The notes beneath the pieces were generated by a model that did not search any database, was not told the DNA's origin, and saw only the letters and a list, made by a program, of their open reading frames with translations. Positions 7,802 through 15,127 of a stretch of DNA of 35,934 nt are shown here, one piece after another. The stretch lies in the NCBI GenBank assembly GCA_902493835.1, contig CABURG010000002.1:1-35934 (forward strand), read 5' to 3'. The first letter of the stretch is position 1. Every line of letters starts with the position of its first letter. The stretch comes from an uncultured Collinsella sp. Lineage in GTDB: Bacteria; Actinomycetota; Coriobacteriia; Coriobacteriales; Coriobacteriaceae. The position numbers were made by a program, and so were the translations under genes.

Positions 7802-8917
7802 ATGGCCGAGCTCACGCCCCGTATGAAGGAGCTCGTCCAGCCCTACTTGGCCGGCATTGAGCCCTACGATCCCAACTTTACGCCCACGCGCATCAATCTT
7901 TCGGCCAACGAGAACACCTATCCCGTGCCGGCTGGCGTGCGCGAGGCGGTTGATGCGGCCTTGGCTGCCACACCGCTCAACCGCTATCCCGATCCCATGT
8001 CCAACGACCTGCGCGACGAGTTTGCCGCTTGGCATGGTGTGGCGCGCGAGAATGTCTGCGTGGGCAACGGCGGCGACGAGCTGCTCTATAACTACCTGTT
8101 GGCGTTTGGCGGCGCGGGACGGACCCTGCTCAACTGCCCGCCGTGCTTTAGCGAGTATGCCTTCTTTGCGTCTCTGTGCCAGACCGAGGTGCGCGACGTG
8201 TGGCGCGACCCGGCGACCTTTGAGCTCGATCAGACAGCCGTGCTTGCGGCGGCGCCCGAGTGCAACCTGGCGATCGTGACCTCGCCCAATAACCCCACGG
8301 GTGACGTGGCGCCGCTCGACTTTGTCGCGGCGCTTTGCGATGCGTGCCCCGGCATGGTAATGGTCGACGAGGCCTACGTTGAGTTCGCCGACGATTCGTT
8401 TGGCGCGGCCACCACGGCGCAAGGCCTTATCGCCGAGCATCCCAACCTGGTGATTCTGCATACGCTGTCCAAGGCGTTTGGCGCCGCCGGCACGCGTCTG
8501 GGTTATGTGATCGCGGCACCCGAGGTCATCGACGTGTTCGCGGCGATTCGCCAGATCTATTCGGTCAATGTGCTGAGCCAGGCAGCCGCGCTTGCCTGCG
8601 TGCGTGCCCGCGATGCGTACGCGCCCGTGGTGGCGCAGGTTGCATTCGAGCGCGAGCGTGAGCTGTGCGCCCTGCGCGCGATGGCTGCCGAGGGCATGCC
8701 CGTGGAGGCATGGTCGAGCGCGGCGAACTTTGTGCTCGTGCGCACGCCGCATGCCACGCGCGTGCGTGAGCACCTGCGCGACGAGTATTCGATTTTGGTG
8801 CGCGACTTTAGCTACGCGCCGGGGCTTGCGGACTGTCTGCGCATTACCGTGGGTACCCCGCAGGAAAACGACGAGGTGCTGGCTGCGTTTGCCGCGCTGG
8901 TGAAGGAGGAGATGTAG
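7802..8917 (+). CDS. hisC: Histidinol-phosphate aminotransferase
   Basis: A 371-residue fold-type I PLP aminotransferase converting imidazole-acetol phosphate and glutamate to histidinol phosphate. Seen: the N-terminal substrate motif INLSANENTYPVP, the SPNNPTG loop, VDEAYVEF with the PLP-ring aspartate, and the Schiff-base lysine Lys224 in LHTLSKAFGAAGTRLGY. The start at 7802 is one base after the hisD stop; an upstream in-frame start at 7703 would overlap hisD by about 100 bases and lacks family sequence. Its stop directly abuts the hisB ATG. Confidence 0.94.
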   Translation: MAELTPRMKELVQPYLAGIEPYDPNFTPTRINLSANENTYPVPAGVREAVDAALAATPLNRYPDPMSNDLRDEFAAWHGVARENVCVGNGGDELLYNYLLAFGGAGRTLLNCPPCFSEYAFFASLCQTEVRDVWRDPATFELDQTAVLAAAPECNLAIVTSPNNPTGDVAPLDFVAALCDACPGMVMVDEAYVEFADDSFGAATTAQGLIAEHPNLVILHTLSKAFGAAGTRLGYVIAAPEVIDVFAAIRQIYSVNVLSQAAALACVRARDAYAPVVAQVAFERERELCALRAMAAEGMPVEAWSSAANFVLVRTPHATRVREHLRDEYSILVRDFSYAPGLADCLRITVGTPQENDEVLAAFAALVKEEM

Positions 8918-9505
8918 ATGGGCCGTTATGCCGAGGTGACCCGCAAGACGGGTGAGACCGACATTGTCGTCAAGCTCGACCTGGACGGAAGCGGCGTGTG
9001 CGATATCTCGACCGGAGTGCCGTTTTTCGACCATATGCTCAACGCCTTTGGTCGCCATGGACTGTTTGATTTGACGGTGCATGCGGTAGGCGACGTTGAG
9101 GTCGACGCGCACCACACCGTCGAGGACACGGGCATTGTGCTGGGCGAGGCATTTTGCAAGGCGCTGGGCGACAAGGCGGGCATTACGCGCTTTGCCGATG
9201 CAGCGATTGCCATGGACGAGACGCTCGTGATGGCTGCCGTGGACATTTCGGGTCGCGGCCAGGCCTACTGCGAGCTGCCCGTGCCGACCGAGCGCGTGGG
9301 CAGCTTCGATACCGAGCTGGCCGTCGAGTTCTTCTATGCCTTCGCACGCGATGCCAAGCTCACGCTGCACGTGCGCGAACTGGCGGGTGGCAACTCGCAT
9401 CACATTATCGAGGCCGCCTTTAAGGCCGTGGGCCGCACGATGCGCCACGCCTGCGAGCTCGATCCCCGCGTGCAGGGCATCCCCAGTACCAAGGGCTCAC
9501 TGTAA
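8918..9505 (+). CDS. hisB: Imidazoleglycerol-phosphate dehydratase
   Basis: A 195-residue monofunctional HisB that dehydrates imidazole-glycerol phosphate to imidazole-acetol phosphate. Manganese-site histidines are in FFDHMLNAFGRHGLFDL, DAHHTVEDTGIVLGEA and GGNSHHIIEAAFKAVGR. There is no fused phosphatase domain, unlike the enterobacterial protein, so another histidinol-phosphate phosphatase is required; the PHP gene at 12795-13706 is the candidate. The ATG follows the hisC stop with no gap, and GGAGGA lies within the end of hisC. Confidence 0.95.
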   Translation: MGRYAEVTRKTGETDIVVKLDLDGSGVCDISTGVPFFDHMLNAFGRHGLFDLTVHAVGDVEVDAHHTVEDTGIVLGEAFCKALGDKAGITRFADAAIAMDETLVMAAVDISGRGQAYCELPVPTERVGSFDTELAVEFFYAFARDAKLTLHVRELAGGNSHHIIEAAFKAVGRTMRHACELDPRVQGIPSTKGSL

Positions 9506-9520
9506 CCGTCACAAGGGTAA

Positions 9521-9557
9521 AACCACCACGAAGGTGCCTGTCCCCTTTGTGGTGGTT
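9521..9557. repeat. Intergenic palindrome between hisB and hisH, REP-like
   Basis: Fourteen-base arms, AACCACCACGAAGG and CCTTTGTGGTGGTT, pair with one wobble around a ten-base loop containing GTGCCTGTCCC. The loop motif, GGGACAGGCAC on the other strand, resembles palindromic repeats scattered in many bacterial genomes. There is no T-run, so it is not a conventional terminator. It may stabilise or partition the his transcript. Confidence 0.6.
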
Positions 9558-9583
9558 GTGGATGATGAGAAGTGGAGGGTCGC

Positions 9584-10285
9584 GTGGGCGAACCAAAGAT
9601 TGTGGTGGTCGACTACCACAAGGGCAACTTGTCGAGCGTCGTGCGCGGGCTTGCGCGCGCCGGTGCCGCCGCCTGCACATCGGACGATCCGGAGCAGATC
9701 CGCAACGCCGACGGCCTGGTCATCCCGGGCGTGGGCGCGTTCTATGACGCAATCGCCTTTATGCGCCAGAGCGGCGAGGAGGTGGCCGTGCTCGATGCCG
9801 TTGCCGCTGGAACTCCGTTGCTCGGCATCTGCCTGGGCCTTCAGCTATTTTTTGAGCGCGGCAACGAGGGCGTGCCGGCCGACGAGGGCGCGGTCACGGA
9901 CAGAAACGCTCCCGAGCAGGCTGGCGGTCCCTGGGTCGATGGCCTGGGTATTATGCGCGGCTCGTGCACGCGCCTGGAGTCGAGCCGCCTGAAGGTGCCG
10001 CACGTGGGCTGGGACCAGGTGCACATGACGTCCGCCGGTGCGGCTGATCCGCTGCTTGCCGGTTTTGCCGAGGGCGCCAACATGTACTTCACCCACAGCT
10101 ACGCGGTGGCCGACGACGTCGATGCCGCCGATGTGTTGGCGCGCACGCACTATGCACGGAGTTTCCCGTGCATCGCGCGCCATGGCAACGTGTGGGGCTG
10201 CCAGTTCCATCCCGAGAAATCCTCCGCGCTGGGTCAGCGCATCCTTAAGAACTTCGTCAACATCGTCGAGGAGGTCGGCCGATGA
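9584..10285 (+). CDS. hisH: Imidazole glycerol-phosphate synthase, glutaminase subunit
   Basis: A 233-residue class I glutamine amidotransferase that feeds ammonia to HisF. The nucleophile is Cys83 in LLGICLGLQLFF; the His/Glu partners are in GCQFHPEKS near the C-terminus; DYHKGNLSSV is the typical start. I choose GTG at 9584, which has GGAGGG five bases upstream. The GTG at 9572 would place that site inside the gene. It overlaps hisA by four bases (ATGA), so the two are translationally coupled. Confidence 0.93.
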   Translation: MGEPKIVVVDYHKGNLSSVVRGLARAGAAACTSDDPEQIRNADGLVIPGVGAFYDAIAFMRQSGEEVAVLDAVAAGTPLLGICLGLQLFFERGNEGVPADEGAVTDRNAPEQAGGPWVDGLGIMRGSCTRLESSRLKVPHVGWDQVHMTSAGAADPLLAGFAEGANMYFTHSYAVADDVDAADVLARTHYARSFPCIARHGNVWGCQFHPEKSSALGQRILKNFVNIVEEVGR

Positions 10286-11025
10286 TCCTGTTTCCCGCAA
10301 TCGATTTGATCGGCGGCAAGGTTGTACGCCTGGAGCGCGGCGACCGCAGCCGCTGCAAGGTATATTCCGACGACCCCGTGGCCGTTGCCCGCTCGTTTGC
10401 CGAGCAGGGCGCAAGCTGGGTGCATGTCGTCGACCTATCCGCAGCCTTTGGCGAGGACGAGGACACATGCGCTGCCAACTCGGCGGCGATTAAGGCCATC
10501 TGCGGCGTCGACGGTCTGTCCGTGGACGTGGGCGGCGGCGTTCGCTCGCTCGCACGCATCGACGAGCTGGCCGGCTATGGTGCTCGCCGCATTGCGCTGG
10601 GCACCGTGCTGGTGACCGAGCCGGGTTTTGCCGAGGTGGCAGCCCAAGGCTTTGGCGAGCTGCTGGTCGCCGACATTGCCGCGCGCGACGGCCAGGTTAA
10701 GGTGAACGGCTGGCGCGACGGCGCGGGCGTGGCACTCGACGATGCCGTGGCGCAGCTTACCGAGCTGGGCTTTAAGCATCTGGTGTATACCGACATCGCG
10801 CGCGATGGCATGCAGACGGGCATCGACGTGGCGGCATATCGCCATGTGGCGCAGGTCGCGGGCTTTCCCGTCGTGGCTTCGGGCGGTATCTCGATGCTCG
10901 ACGACATCCGCGCACTGGCCGCGGTGGGCGAGGTCGCGATTGAAGGCGCCATTACCGGCCGTGCGCTCTACGAAGGCAACTTTACGCTGGCACAGGCGCT
11001 GGCCGCCGCTCGAGGGGAGGAGTAG
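10282..11025 (+). CDS. hisA: Phosphoribosyl-formimino-AICAR ribotide isomerase
   Basis: A 247-residue (beta/alpha)8 barrel that isomerises ProFAR to PRFAR by an Amadori rearrangement. Catalytic aspartates are in the expected places: FPAIDLIGGKVVRL at the N-terminus and VYTDIARDGMQTG in the second half. Both phosphate-binding glycine motifs (VDVGGGVRS and VASGGISM) are present. It starts within the hisH stop and ends three bases before hisF. In some actinobacteria this enzyme (PriA) also serves tryptophan synthesis; that cannot be decided here. Confidence 0.93.
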   Translation: MILFPAIDLIGGKVVRLERGDRSRCKVYSDDPVAVARSFAEQGASWVHVVDLSAAFGEDEDTCAANSAAIKAICGVDGLSVDVGGGVRSLARIDELAGYGARRIALGTVLVTEPGFAEVAAQGFGELLVADIAARDGQVKVNGWRDGAGVALDDAVAQLTELGFKHLVYTDIARDGMQTGIDVAAYRHVAQVAGFPVVASGGISMLDDIRALAAVGEVAIEGAITGRALYEGNFTLAQALAAARGEE

Positions 11026-11028
11026 CCC

Positions 11029-11811
11029 ATGCTTACCAAACGCGTGATTCCCTGTCTGGATGTTAAGGACGGCCGCGTGGTCAAGGGCGTCAACTTTGTG
11101 AGCCTGCGCGATGCTGGCGACCCGGTGGAGCTGGCGCGCGCCTACGACCGCGAGGGTGCAGACGAGGTCGTCTTCCTGGACATTACCGCCACGAGCGACA
11201 ACCGCGCGACGACCATCGAGATGGCGGCGCATGCGGCCGAAGAGCTCGCTATCCCCTATACCGTGGGCGGCGGTTTTCGCGACTTGGCGGGCATGCGGAC
11301 CATGGTTGCCGCCGGCGCCGACAAGGTGTCGCTTAACTCTGCTGCCGTGCGCGATCCGTCGTTGATCAGCCAGGCCGCCGCGGCGTTTGGCAGCCAGGCG
11401 GTGGTCGTGGCGATTGATGCCAAACGCGTCGGCCTGCCCGGCGAGCCAGGTGCCGACAAGTGGGAGGTCTTCACGGCGGGCGGTCGCAACGCCACAGGTA
11501 TCGATGCGGTGGCGTGGGCCGAGGAAGCGGCTCGTCGCGGCGCCGGTGAGATCTTGCTCACCAGCATGGATCGCGACGGCACCAAGGCTGGCTTCGACCT
11601 GGCACTCACCCGTGCCGTGGCGCGCGCAGTGCCGATTCCCGTCATCGCGAGCGGCGGCGTGGGCACGCTCGAGCATTTTGCCGAGGGCGTGATCGAGGGC
11701 GAAGCCGACGCCGTGCTGGCGGCCAGCGTCTTTCACTTTGGAACCTTCAGCATCCGCCAGGTGAAGGAGTATATGGCCTCTCAAGGCATCCCTGTCAGGT
11801 TGGACTTCTAG
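11029..11811 (+). CDS. hisF: Imidazole glycerol-phosphate synthase, cyclase subunit
   Basis: A 260-residue TIM barrel that uses HisH-derived ammonia to cyclise PRFAR to imidazole-glycerol phosphate and AICAR. Motifs: IPCLDVKDGRVVKGVNF with the catalytic Asp near residue 11, the DITATSDNR stretch, TVGGGFRDL, SMDRDGTKAGFD and VIASGGVGTLEHF. A strong GGGGAGGAG site precedes the ATG. It is the last gene of the tight hisZG-F run; a palindromic gap separates it from hisI. The AICAR by-product returns to purine synthesis through PurH, whose gene starts at the far end of this window. Confidence 0.95.
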   Translation: MLTKRVIPCLDVKDGRVVKGVNFVSLRDAGDPVELARAYDREGADEVVFLDITATSDNRATTIEMAAHAAEELAIPYTVGGGFRDLAGMRTMVAAGADKVSLNSAAVRDPSLISQAAAAFGSQAVVVAIDAKRVGLPGEPGADKWEVFTAGGRNATGIDAVAWAEEAARRGAGEILLTSMDRDGTKAGFDLALTRAVARAVPIPVIASGGVGTLEHFAEGVIEGEADAVLAASVFHFGTFSIRQVKEYMASQGIPVRLDF

Positions 11812-11827
11812 CGCTGCGGCTTGCCCA

Positions 11828-11916
11828 GGCACCCGACCTTCCGGCTCCAACCCTCCTCGCGTACTTAAGTACGCGTCGTCGGGCTTGTCGCTCGGAATCT
11901 CGGGCACCTGGACAAC
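11828..11916. repeat. Long imperfect palindrome between hisF and hisI
   Basis: The spacer is an imperfect inverted repeat. CCAGGCACCCGA on the left matches TCGGGCACCTGG on the right with two mismatches, and CTTCCG opposes CGGAAT. At the centre is the perfect 18-base palindrome CGCGTACTTAAGTACGCG (11858-11875). There is no T-run. It could be a processing or stabilising structure, or a mobile palindromic element inserted in the operon. Confidence 0.6.
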
Positions 11917-11953
11917 CCTCGCCGACCGGCGATGTTTAAATTGGGGAATTGAA

Positions 11954-12283
11954 ATGAGAGAAATTACTACTCCAGCGGATCTTAAATACGACGCCAAAGG
12001 ATTGATTCCTTGCGTGGTTCAACAGTATGACACCGGCGAGGTGCTTATGGTTGCTTGGATGAACGAGGAGTCGGTGGGGCTGACGCTCAAGACCGGCACC
12101 ACGTGGTTTTGGAGTCGCAGCCGCCAGGAGCTCTGGAACAAGGGCGCGACGAGCGGCAATATGCAGGAGGTCAAGGAGCTCTGGGCCGACTGCGATAGCG
12201 ATACGCTACTGGTTAAGGTTGACTCTCCGGGCCCGGCCTGCCACACCGGCAACCGTACCTGCTTCTTTAAGAAACTCGCCTAA
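11954..12283 (+). CDS. hisI: Phosphoribosyl-AMP cyclohydrolase
   Basis: A 109-residue single-domain HisI opening the adenine ring of PR-AMP. The core FWSRSRQELWNKGATSGN and the metal-binding set in WADCDSDTLLVKV (Cys-x-Asp-x-Asp) plus the C-terminal CHTGNRTCFF cysteines are intact. The start at 11954 has GGGGAA at good spacing; the frame is open further upstream, but that part runs into the palindrome. It is separate from HisE rather than fused, as is common in actinobacteria. Confidence 0.93.
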   Translation: MREITTPADLKYDAKGLIPCVVQQYDTGEVLMVAWMNEESVGLTLKTGTTWFWSRSRQELWNKGATSGNMQEVKELWADCDSDTLLVKVDSPGPACHTGNRTCFFKKLA

Positions 12284-12329
12284 GGCGGGCGCCCTGTTGG
12301 GCACTCGGTAAAACGGAAAGGATTGAACT

Positions 12330-12647
12330 ATGGGTGTGCGCACCGCAATTGTTCAGGATGGAAATATCGGCGAGACGCTGACGGGTCTGGCCGAGGTGAT
12401 TCACGGTCGTCGCGATGCGTCGCCACAGGAGAGCTACACTGCTCGTCTGTTGACCGACGTCGAGGACGAGCTGCTCAAGAAGCTTGCCGAGGAGGCGAGC
12501 GAGGTCATCATGGCCTGCAAGGATAACGATCACGATCACATCCGCTACGAGGCCGGCGACCTGGTCTACCACCTGCTCGTAACGCTCGAGCGCTACGGTG
12601 TCACCCTCGACGAACTGGCCGGCGAACTCAACGCTCGCCGCCACTAG
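12330..12647 (+). CDS. hisE: Phosphoribosyl-ATP pyrophosphatase
   Basis: A 105-residue all-alpha NTP pyrophosphatase of the MazG-like superfamily, which removes pyrophosphate from PR-ATP. The metal-binding motif is in KKLAEEASEVIMACKDND and YEAGDLVYHLLVTL. AAAGGA precedes the ATG. It lies 46 bases after hisI, with a short GC-rich self-pairing run between. It is the last gene of the his cluster and faces the convergent PHP phosphatase across repeat elements. Confidence 0.93.
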   Translation: MGVRTAIVQDGNIGETLTGLAEVIHGRRDASPQESYTARLLTDVEDELLKKLAEEASEVIMACKDNDHDHIRYEAGDLVYHLLVTLERYGVTLDELAGELNARRH

Positions 12648-12652
12648 TCATT

Positions 12653-12692
12653 GGGGACGTTCTTAAACGACTAGTCGTTTGGGACAGTCTTT
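12653..12692 (+). repeat. 40-bp REP-like element (GGGGACGTTC-N18-GGGACAGTCTTT)
   Basis: Conserved outer blocks enclose a core that is a perfect 16-base palindrome, AAACGACTAGTCGTTT (12665-12680). The same outer blocks at the same 40-bp length recur inverted at 32005-32044, and a degenerate copy lies at 34188-34226. All are intergenic. The format suggests a small mobile or REP-type palindrome. Confidence 0.65.
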
Positions 12693-12713
12693 GTTGGTGT
12701 AACGGAGTCATGG

Positions 12714-12782
12714 AAGTTGCGGTGAAATAGGGACTGTTTAAGTGCTTCATCAGGCAAAACAATCCCTATTTCACCGCAACTT
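12714..12782. repeat. 69-bp palindromic element, copy 1
   Basis: Terminal inverted repeats begin with AAGTTGCGGTGAAATAG and end with its reverse complement. In this copy the perfect pairing extends to 20 bases per arm (12714-12733 with 12763-12782). The interior adds GTTT/AAAC pairing. A second element of the same length with the same termini is at 19452-19520. It lies between the convergent hisE and PHP genes and could act as a bidirectional terminator, but no T-run is present. Confidence 0.8.
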
Positions 12783-12794
12783 ATGAAGGGATGG

Positions 12795-13706
12795 CTAGGC
12801 GAGGGGTGTGGGTTCCCATTCGCCGGTGGGGTGGGGGATGTCGAAGGTTCGGTAGCCGCAGTCGTAGGCGTGGGCTTGTGCCTCGCGGATGTTCCAGCAG
12901 ATGTCGCAGGCGCGGTGTGCGTCCGAGCCAAAAGTAATCGGCACCTCGGCGTGGGCGAAGCAACGCAGCAGCCCCGTCGAGGGGTAATAGTCGTCGAGGC
13001 CCTTGCGCGGTGCGGCCGTCGAGACCTCAACGCGGCGGCCCGTGTCGTGGGCGCACTCGGCCATCTGCTGCCAAAACGGCGCGGGGTCAAAGTCGGGTGC
13101 AAACCCTTCCTTCGAAAAGCGCGTGACCAGGTCGGGGTGGGCCATCACGTCAAAGTTGAGTGAGCTTTCGCAAGCGCGGCACCAGTCGTCGACGTAGCGC
13201 TCCCACACGCCGCGTACCCCCAGGTTTTCCCAAACGTGCAGGTTGGTGTCGTCGTCGATCCAACCGCAAAGGGAATCGGGTGTATCGGGGCGAGCGACGT
13301 TTTCCGTTCCCGCCGTACCCGCGGCACCGGCCATGATATCGCCGGGGTCGCCAATCCAGTGCACGCTGCCCAAGCGCACCACGGCGCTCGCTGACCAGCG
13401 CTCAACCAAAGGCTCGCAGCCCTCGTACCAATCGCATTCAAAACCGTAGATAAAGGTGAGCTCCGGCGCAATCTGCGCGGCGAGTTTGCGGGCGTCCTCA
13501 AAGGCCAGACGATGTGCCGGCAAGTCGCCCTCGACAACCTGCACTTCGCAGCTGGCGTCCATGCTGGCGGGCAGGGTGAGATGGTCGGTCGAGACCATGA
13601 CGCGGCAGCCGGCGGCGGCAGCGGCGCGGACGTTGTCCTCAAATGAGGCATGGCCGTCCGAAAACGAGGTGTGGGTGTGGCAATCGACCAGCGGGCAAGC
13701 AGACAT
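12795..13706 (-). CDS. hisK: PHP-domain phosphatase, probable histidinol-phosphatase (HisK type)
   Basis: A 303-residue PHP-superfamily metal-dependent phosphoesterase. The trinuclear-site motifs are visible in order: VDCHTHTSFSDGH at the N-terminus, STDH, YGFECDWYE, GSVHWIGD, MAHPDL and FGSDAH. HisK-type enzymes hydrolyse histidinol phosphate to histidinol. The his cluster here encodes all other steps and its HisB lacks a phosphatase domain, so this convergent neighbour is the best candidate. The ATG at 13706 has AAAGGAG at good spacing; the frame continues upstream through a non-coding palindrome and should not be used. Other PHP phosphoesterase substrates are possible. Confidence 0.8.
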   Translation of the reverse strand: MSACPLVDCHTHTSFSDGHASFEDNVRAAAAAGCRVMVSTDHLTLPASMDASCEVQVVEGDLPAHRLAFEDARKLAAQIAPELTFIYGFECDWYEGCEPLVERWSASAVVRLGSVHWIGDPGDIMAGAAGTAGTENVARPDTPDSLCGWIDDDTNLHVWENLGVRGVWERYVDDWCRACESSLNFDVMAHPDLVTRFSKEGFAPDFDPAPFWQQMAECAHDTGRRVEVSTAAPRKGLDDYYPSTGLLRCFAHAEVPITFGSDAHRACDICWNIREAQAHAYDCGYRTFDIPHPTGEWEPTPLA

Positions 13707-13834
13707 GGCGGCTCCTTTGCATTTGGCGAATCCGCTCCATTGTAATGGTGCAGCTTTCAACACGCCGGGCACGCCGGAGCTCGAAATCGATTGGAAAGGC
13801 TGCGCGCTGTGTGGTGCGGCCTCGCTTGCTCTCA

Positions 13835-13899
13835 AAACATGTACGTCAGCCTCCAAAAGCTGCAAAAAATGACATGTTTGGAGGCTGGCGTACATGTTT
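13835..13899. repeat. 65-bp inverted repeat upstream of the PHP gene and larC2
   Basis: Two 23-base arms (13835-13857 and 13877-13899), beginning AAACATGTACGTCAGCC, pair with a single G-U wobble around a 19-base loop. It lies in the 329-base gap (13707-14035) between two divergent genes. There is no T-run. It could be a cruciform operator or a third kind of palindromic repeat. Nothing else is evident in this gap. Confidence 0.7.
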
Positions 13900-14035
13900 G
13901 GGTGAGGCGGTGGAGTGTCGGTTTCTTGCGGACAAGGAAAAACGCATTCATCGCGCGCCGCCACACTTGCGCCGCCCGCGATGTGCTAGCGTTTGGATGA
14001 ATAAAACGAGCCCGTGCGGAAAGGATCCGGACCGT

Positions 14036-14521
14036 ATGCAACGTGGAAGTACATCTCCGCTGTCCCGCGAGACCGATGCGCCCGAAACCATCGTCAAGCT
14101 GGAGTGCGACATCGACGATGCGTCGCCCGAGGTGCTCGCCTATGCCGCCGACCGCTTGCGCGAGGCGGGCGCCCGCGAAGTGCACTGGCTGCCTCTCTAC
14201 TGCAAAAAAGGTCGTCCCGGCTGGCAGCTGCAGGTAATTTGCGCCCGCGAGGACATTGACCGTCTGCAGATGATCATCTTTTTGGAAACCACGACCAACG
14301 GCATCCGCCGCCAGGTTATGGAGCGCGTCTGTCTGCCGCGTCGTTTTGAGCAGGTGGCGACGCCTTGGGGCGAGGTGGCCGTCAAAGTAGCCACCCTGCC
14401 CGACGGCAGTGAGCGTGCGGCGCCCGAGTACGAGGACTGCTCCCGCCTCGCTCGCGAGCGCAACGTGCCGCTCCAACGCGTGATGCAGGCGGCCCAGAGC
14501 GCGGCACTGCGATTTGAATAG
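14036..14521 (+). CDS. LarC C-terminal (LarC2) domain protein
   Basis: A 161-residue protein matching only the C-terminal domain of LarC, the CTP-dependent nickel insertase that completes the nickel-pincer cofactor of lactate racemase. Matching blocks: VKLECDIDDASPEVLAYAADRL, KKGRPGWQLQVIC, IIFLETTTNGIRRQVMERVCLPR, and PEYEDCSRLARERNVPLQRV at the end. No LarC1, LarB, LarE or LarA lies nearby, and the upstream gap encodes no LarC1, so this is not the two-frame LarC1/LarC2 arrangement. Its function alone is unclear; it may keep a nucleotide- or metal-related role. The ATG at 14036 has AAGGA 11 bases upstream, a rather long spacing. Confidence 0.75.
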   Translation: MQRGSTSPLSRETDAPETIVKLECDIDDASPEVLAYAADRLREAGAREVHWLPLYCKKGRPGWQLQVICAREDIDRLQMIIFLETTTNGIRRQVMERVCLPRRFEQVATPWGEVAVKVATLPDGSERAAPEYEDCSRLARERNVPLQRVMQAAQSAALRFE

Positions 14522-14576
14522 CGCGGCCGGCGACATCCCGCGCCCAGTCATATCAACCCCACCCGAAAGGACCATC

Positions 14577-15125
14577 ATGAAATACCTCATCGCTTCCGAC
14601 ATTCACGGCTCGGCATATTGGACCGAGCGTCTGGTCGCCGCCATCGAGTCCGAGCAGCCCGACCGCATCGTGCTGCTGGGAGACCTGCTCTACCACGGCC
14701 CGCGCAACGACCTGCCGCGCAACTACGCCCCCAAGTGCGTGATTCCGCTGCTCAACGCCCTGACCGACCGCATCATCGCGGTGCGCGGCAACTGCGACGC
14801 CGAGGTCGACCAGATGGTGCTCGACTTCCCCGTCATGGCCGACTACGCCACGCTGTTCGACGAGACCGGCCGCGAGCTGTTCCTGACGCATGGCCACGTC
14901 TTTGGCGCCGGCATGCACAACAGTGTCGACCACGCGCCCGCGCTGCCCGAGGGCTCCGCGCTCGTCTACGGCCACACACACATCAAGGTTAACGAGGAAA
15001 GCGCCGCGCACCCGGGCCTGTGGCTCTTCAACCCCGGCAGCGTGAGCATCCCCAAGGATGGCACGCACAGCTACGGCATCTACGAGGGCGGTGCGTTCCG
15101 CCACGTGATCATGGAGGAGGACTAA
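14577..15125 (+). CDS. YfcE-like metallophosphoesterase (phosphodiesterase)
   Basis: A 182-residue calcineurin-like phosphodiesterase of the YfcE/MJ0936 group. The five motifs are complete: ASDIHGS, LGDLLYHGPRN, VRGNCDAE, THGHVF and GHTHIK, followed by NPGSVSIP. Family members hydrolyse small phosphodiesters with two bound metals; the physiological substrate is unknown. GAAAGG lies at good spacing before the ATG at 14577. The gene ends two bases before the mazG start, so the two share a transcript. Confidence 0.88.
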   Translation: MKYLIASDIHGSAYWTERLVAAIESEQPDRIVLLGDLLYHGPRNDLPRNYAPKCVIPLLNALTDRIIAVRGNCDAEVDQMVLDFPVMADYATLFDETGRELFLTHGHVFGAGMHNSVDHAPALPEGSALVYGHTHIKVNEESAAHPGLWLFNPGSVSIPKDGTHSYGIYEGGAFRHVIMEED

Positions 15126-15127
15126 CC

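Noticed and set aside
7571..9448. A 625-codon minus-strand frame across hisC and hisB
   Set aside because: It is a shadow of certain plus-strand genes in high-GC sequence, with no recognisable domain.
13707..14035. A LarC1 part joined to larC2 by frameshifting
   Set aside because: The region upstream of 14036 holds a palindrome and the promoter side of the PHP gene, with no LarC1-like sequence in any frame.
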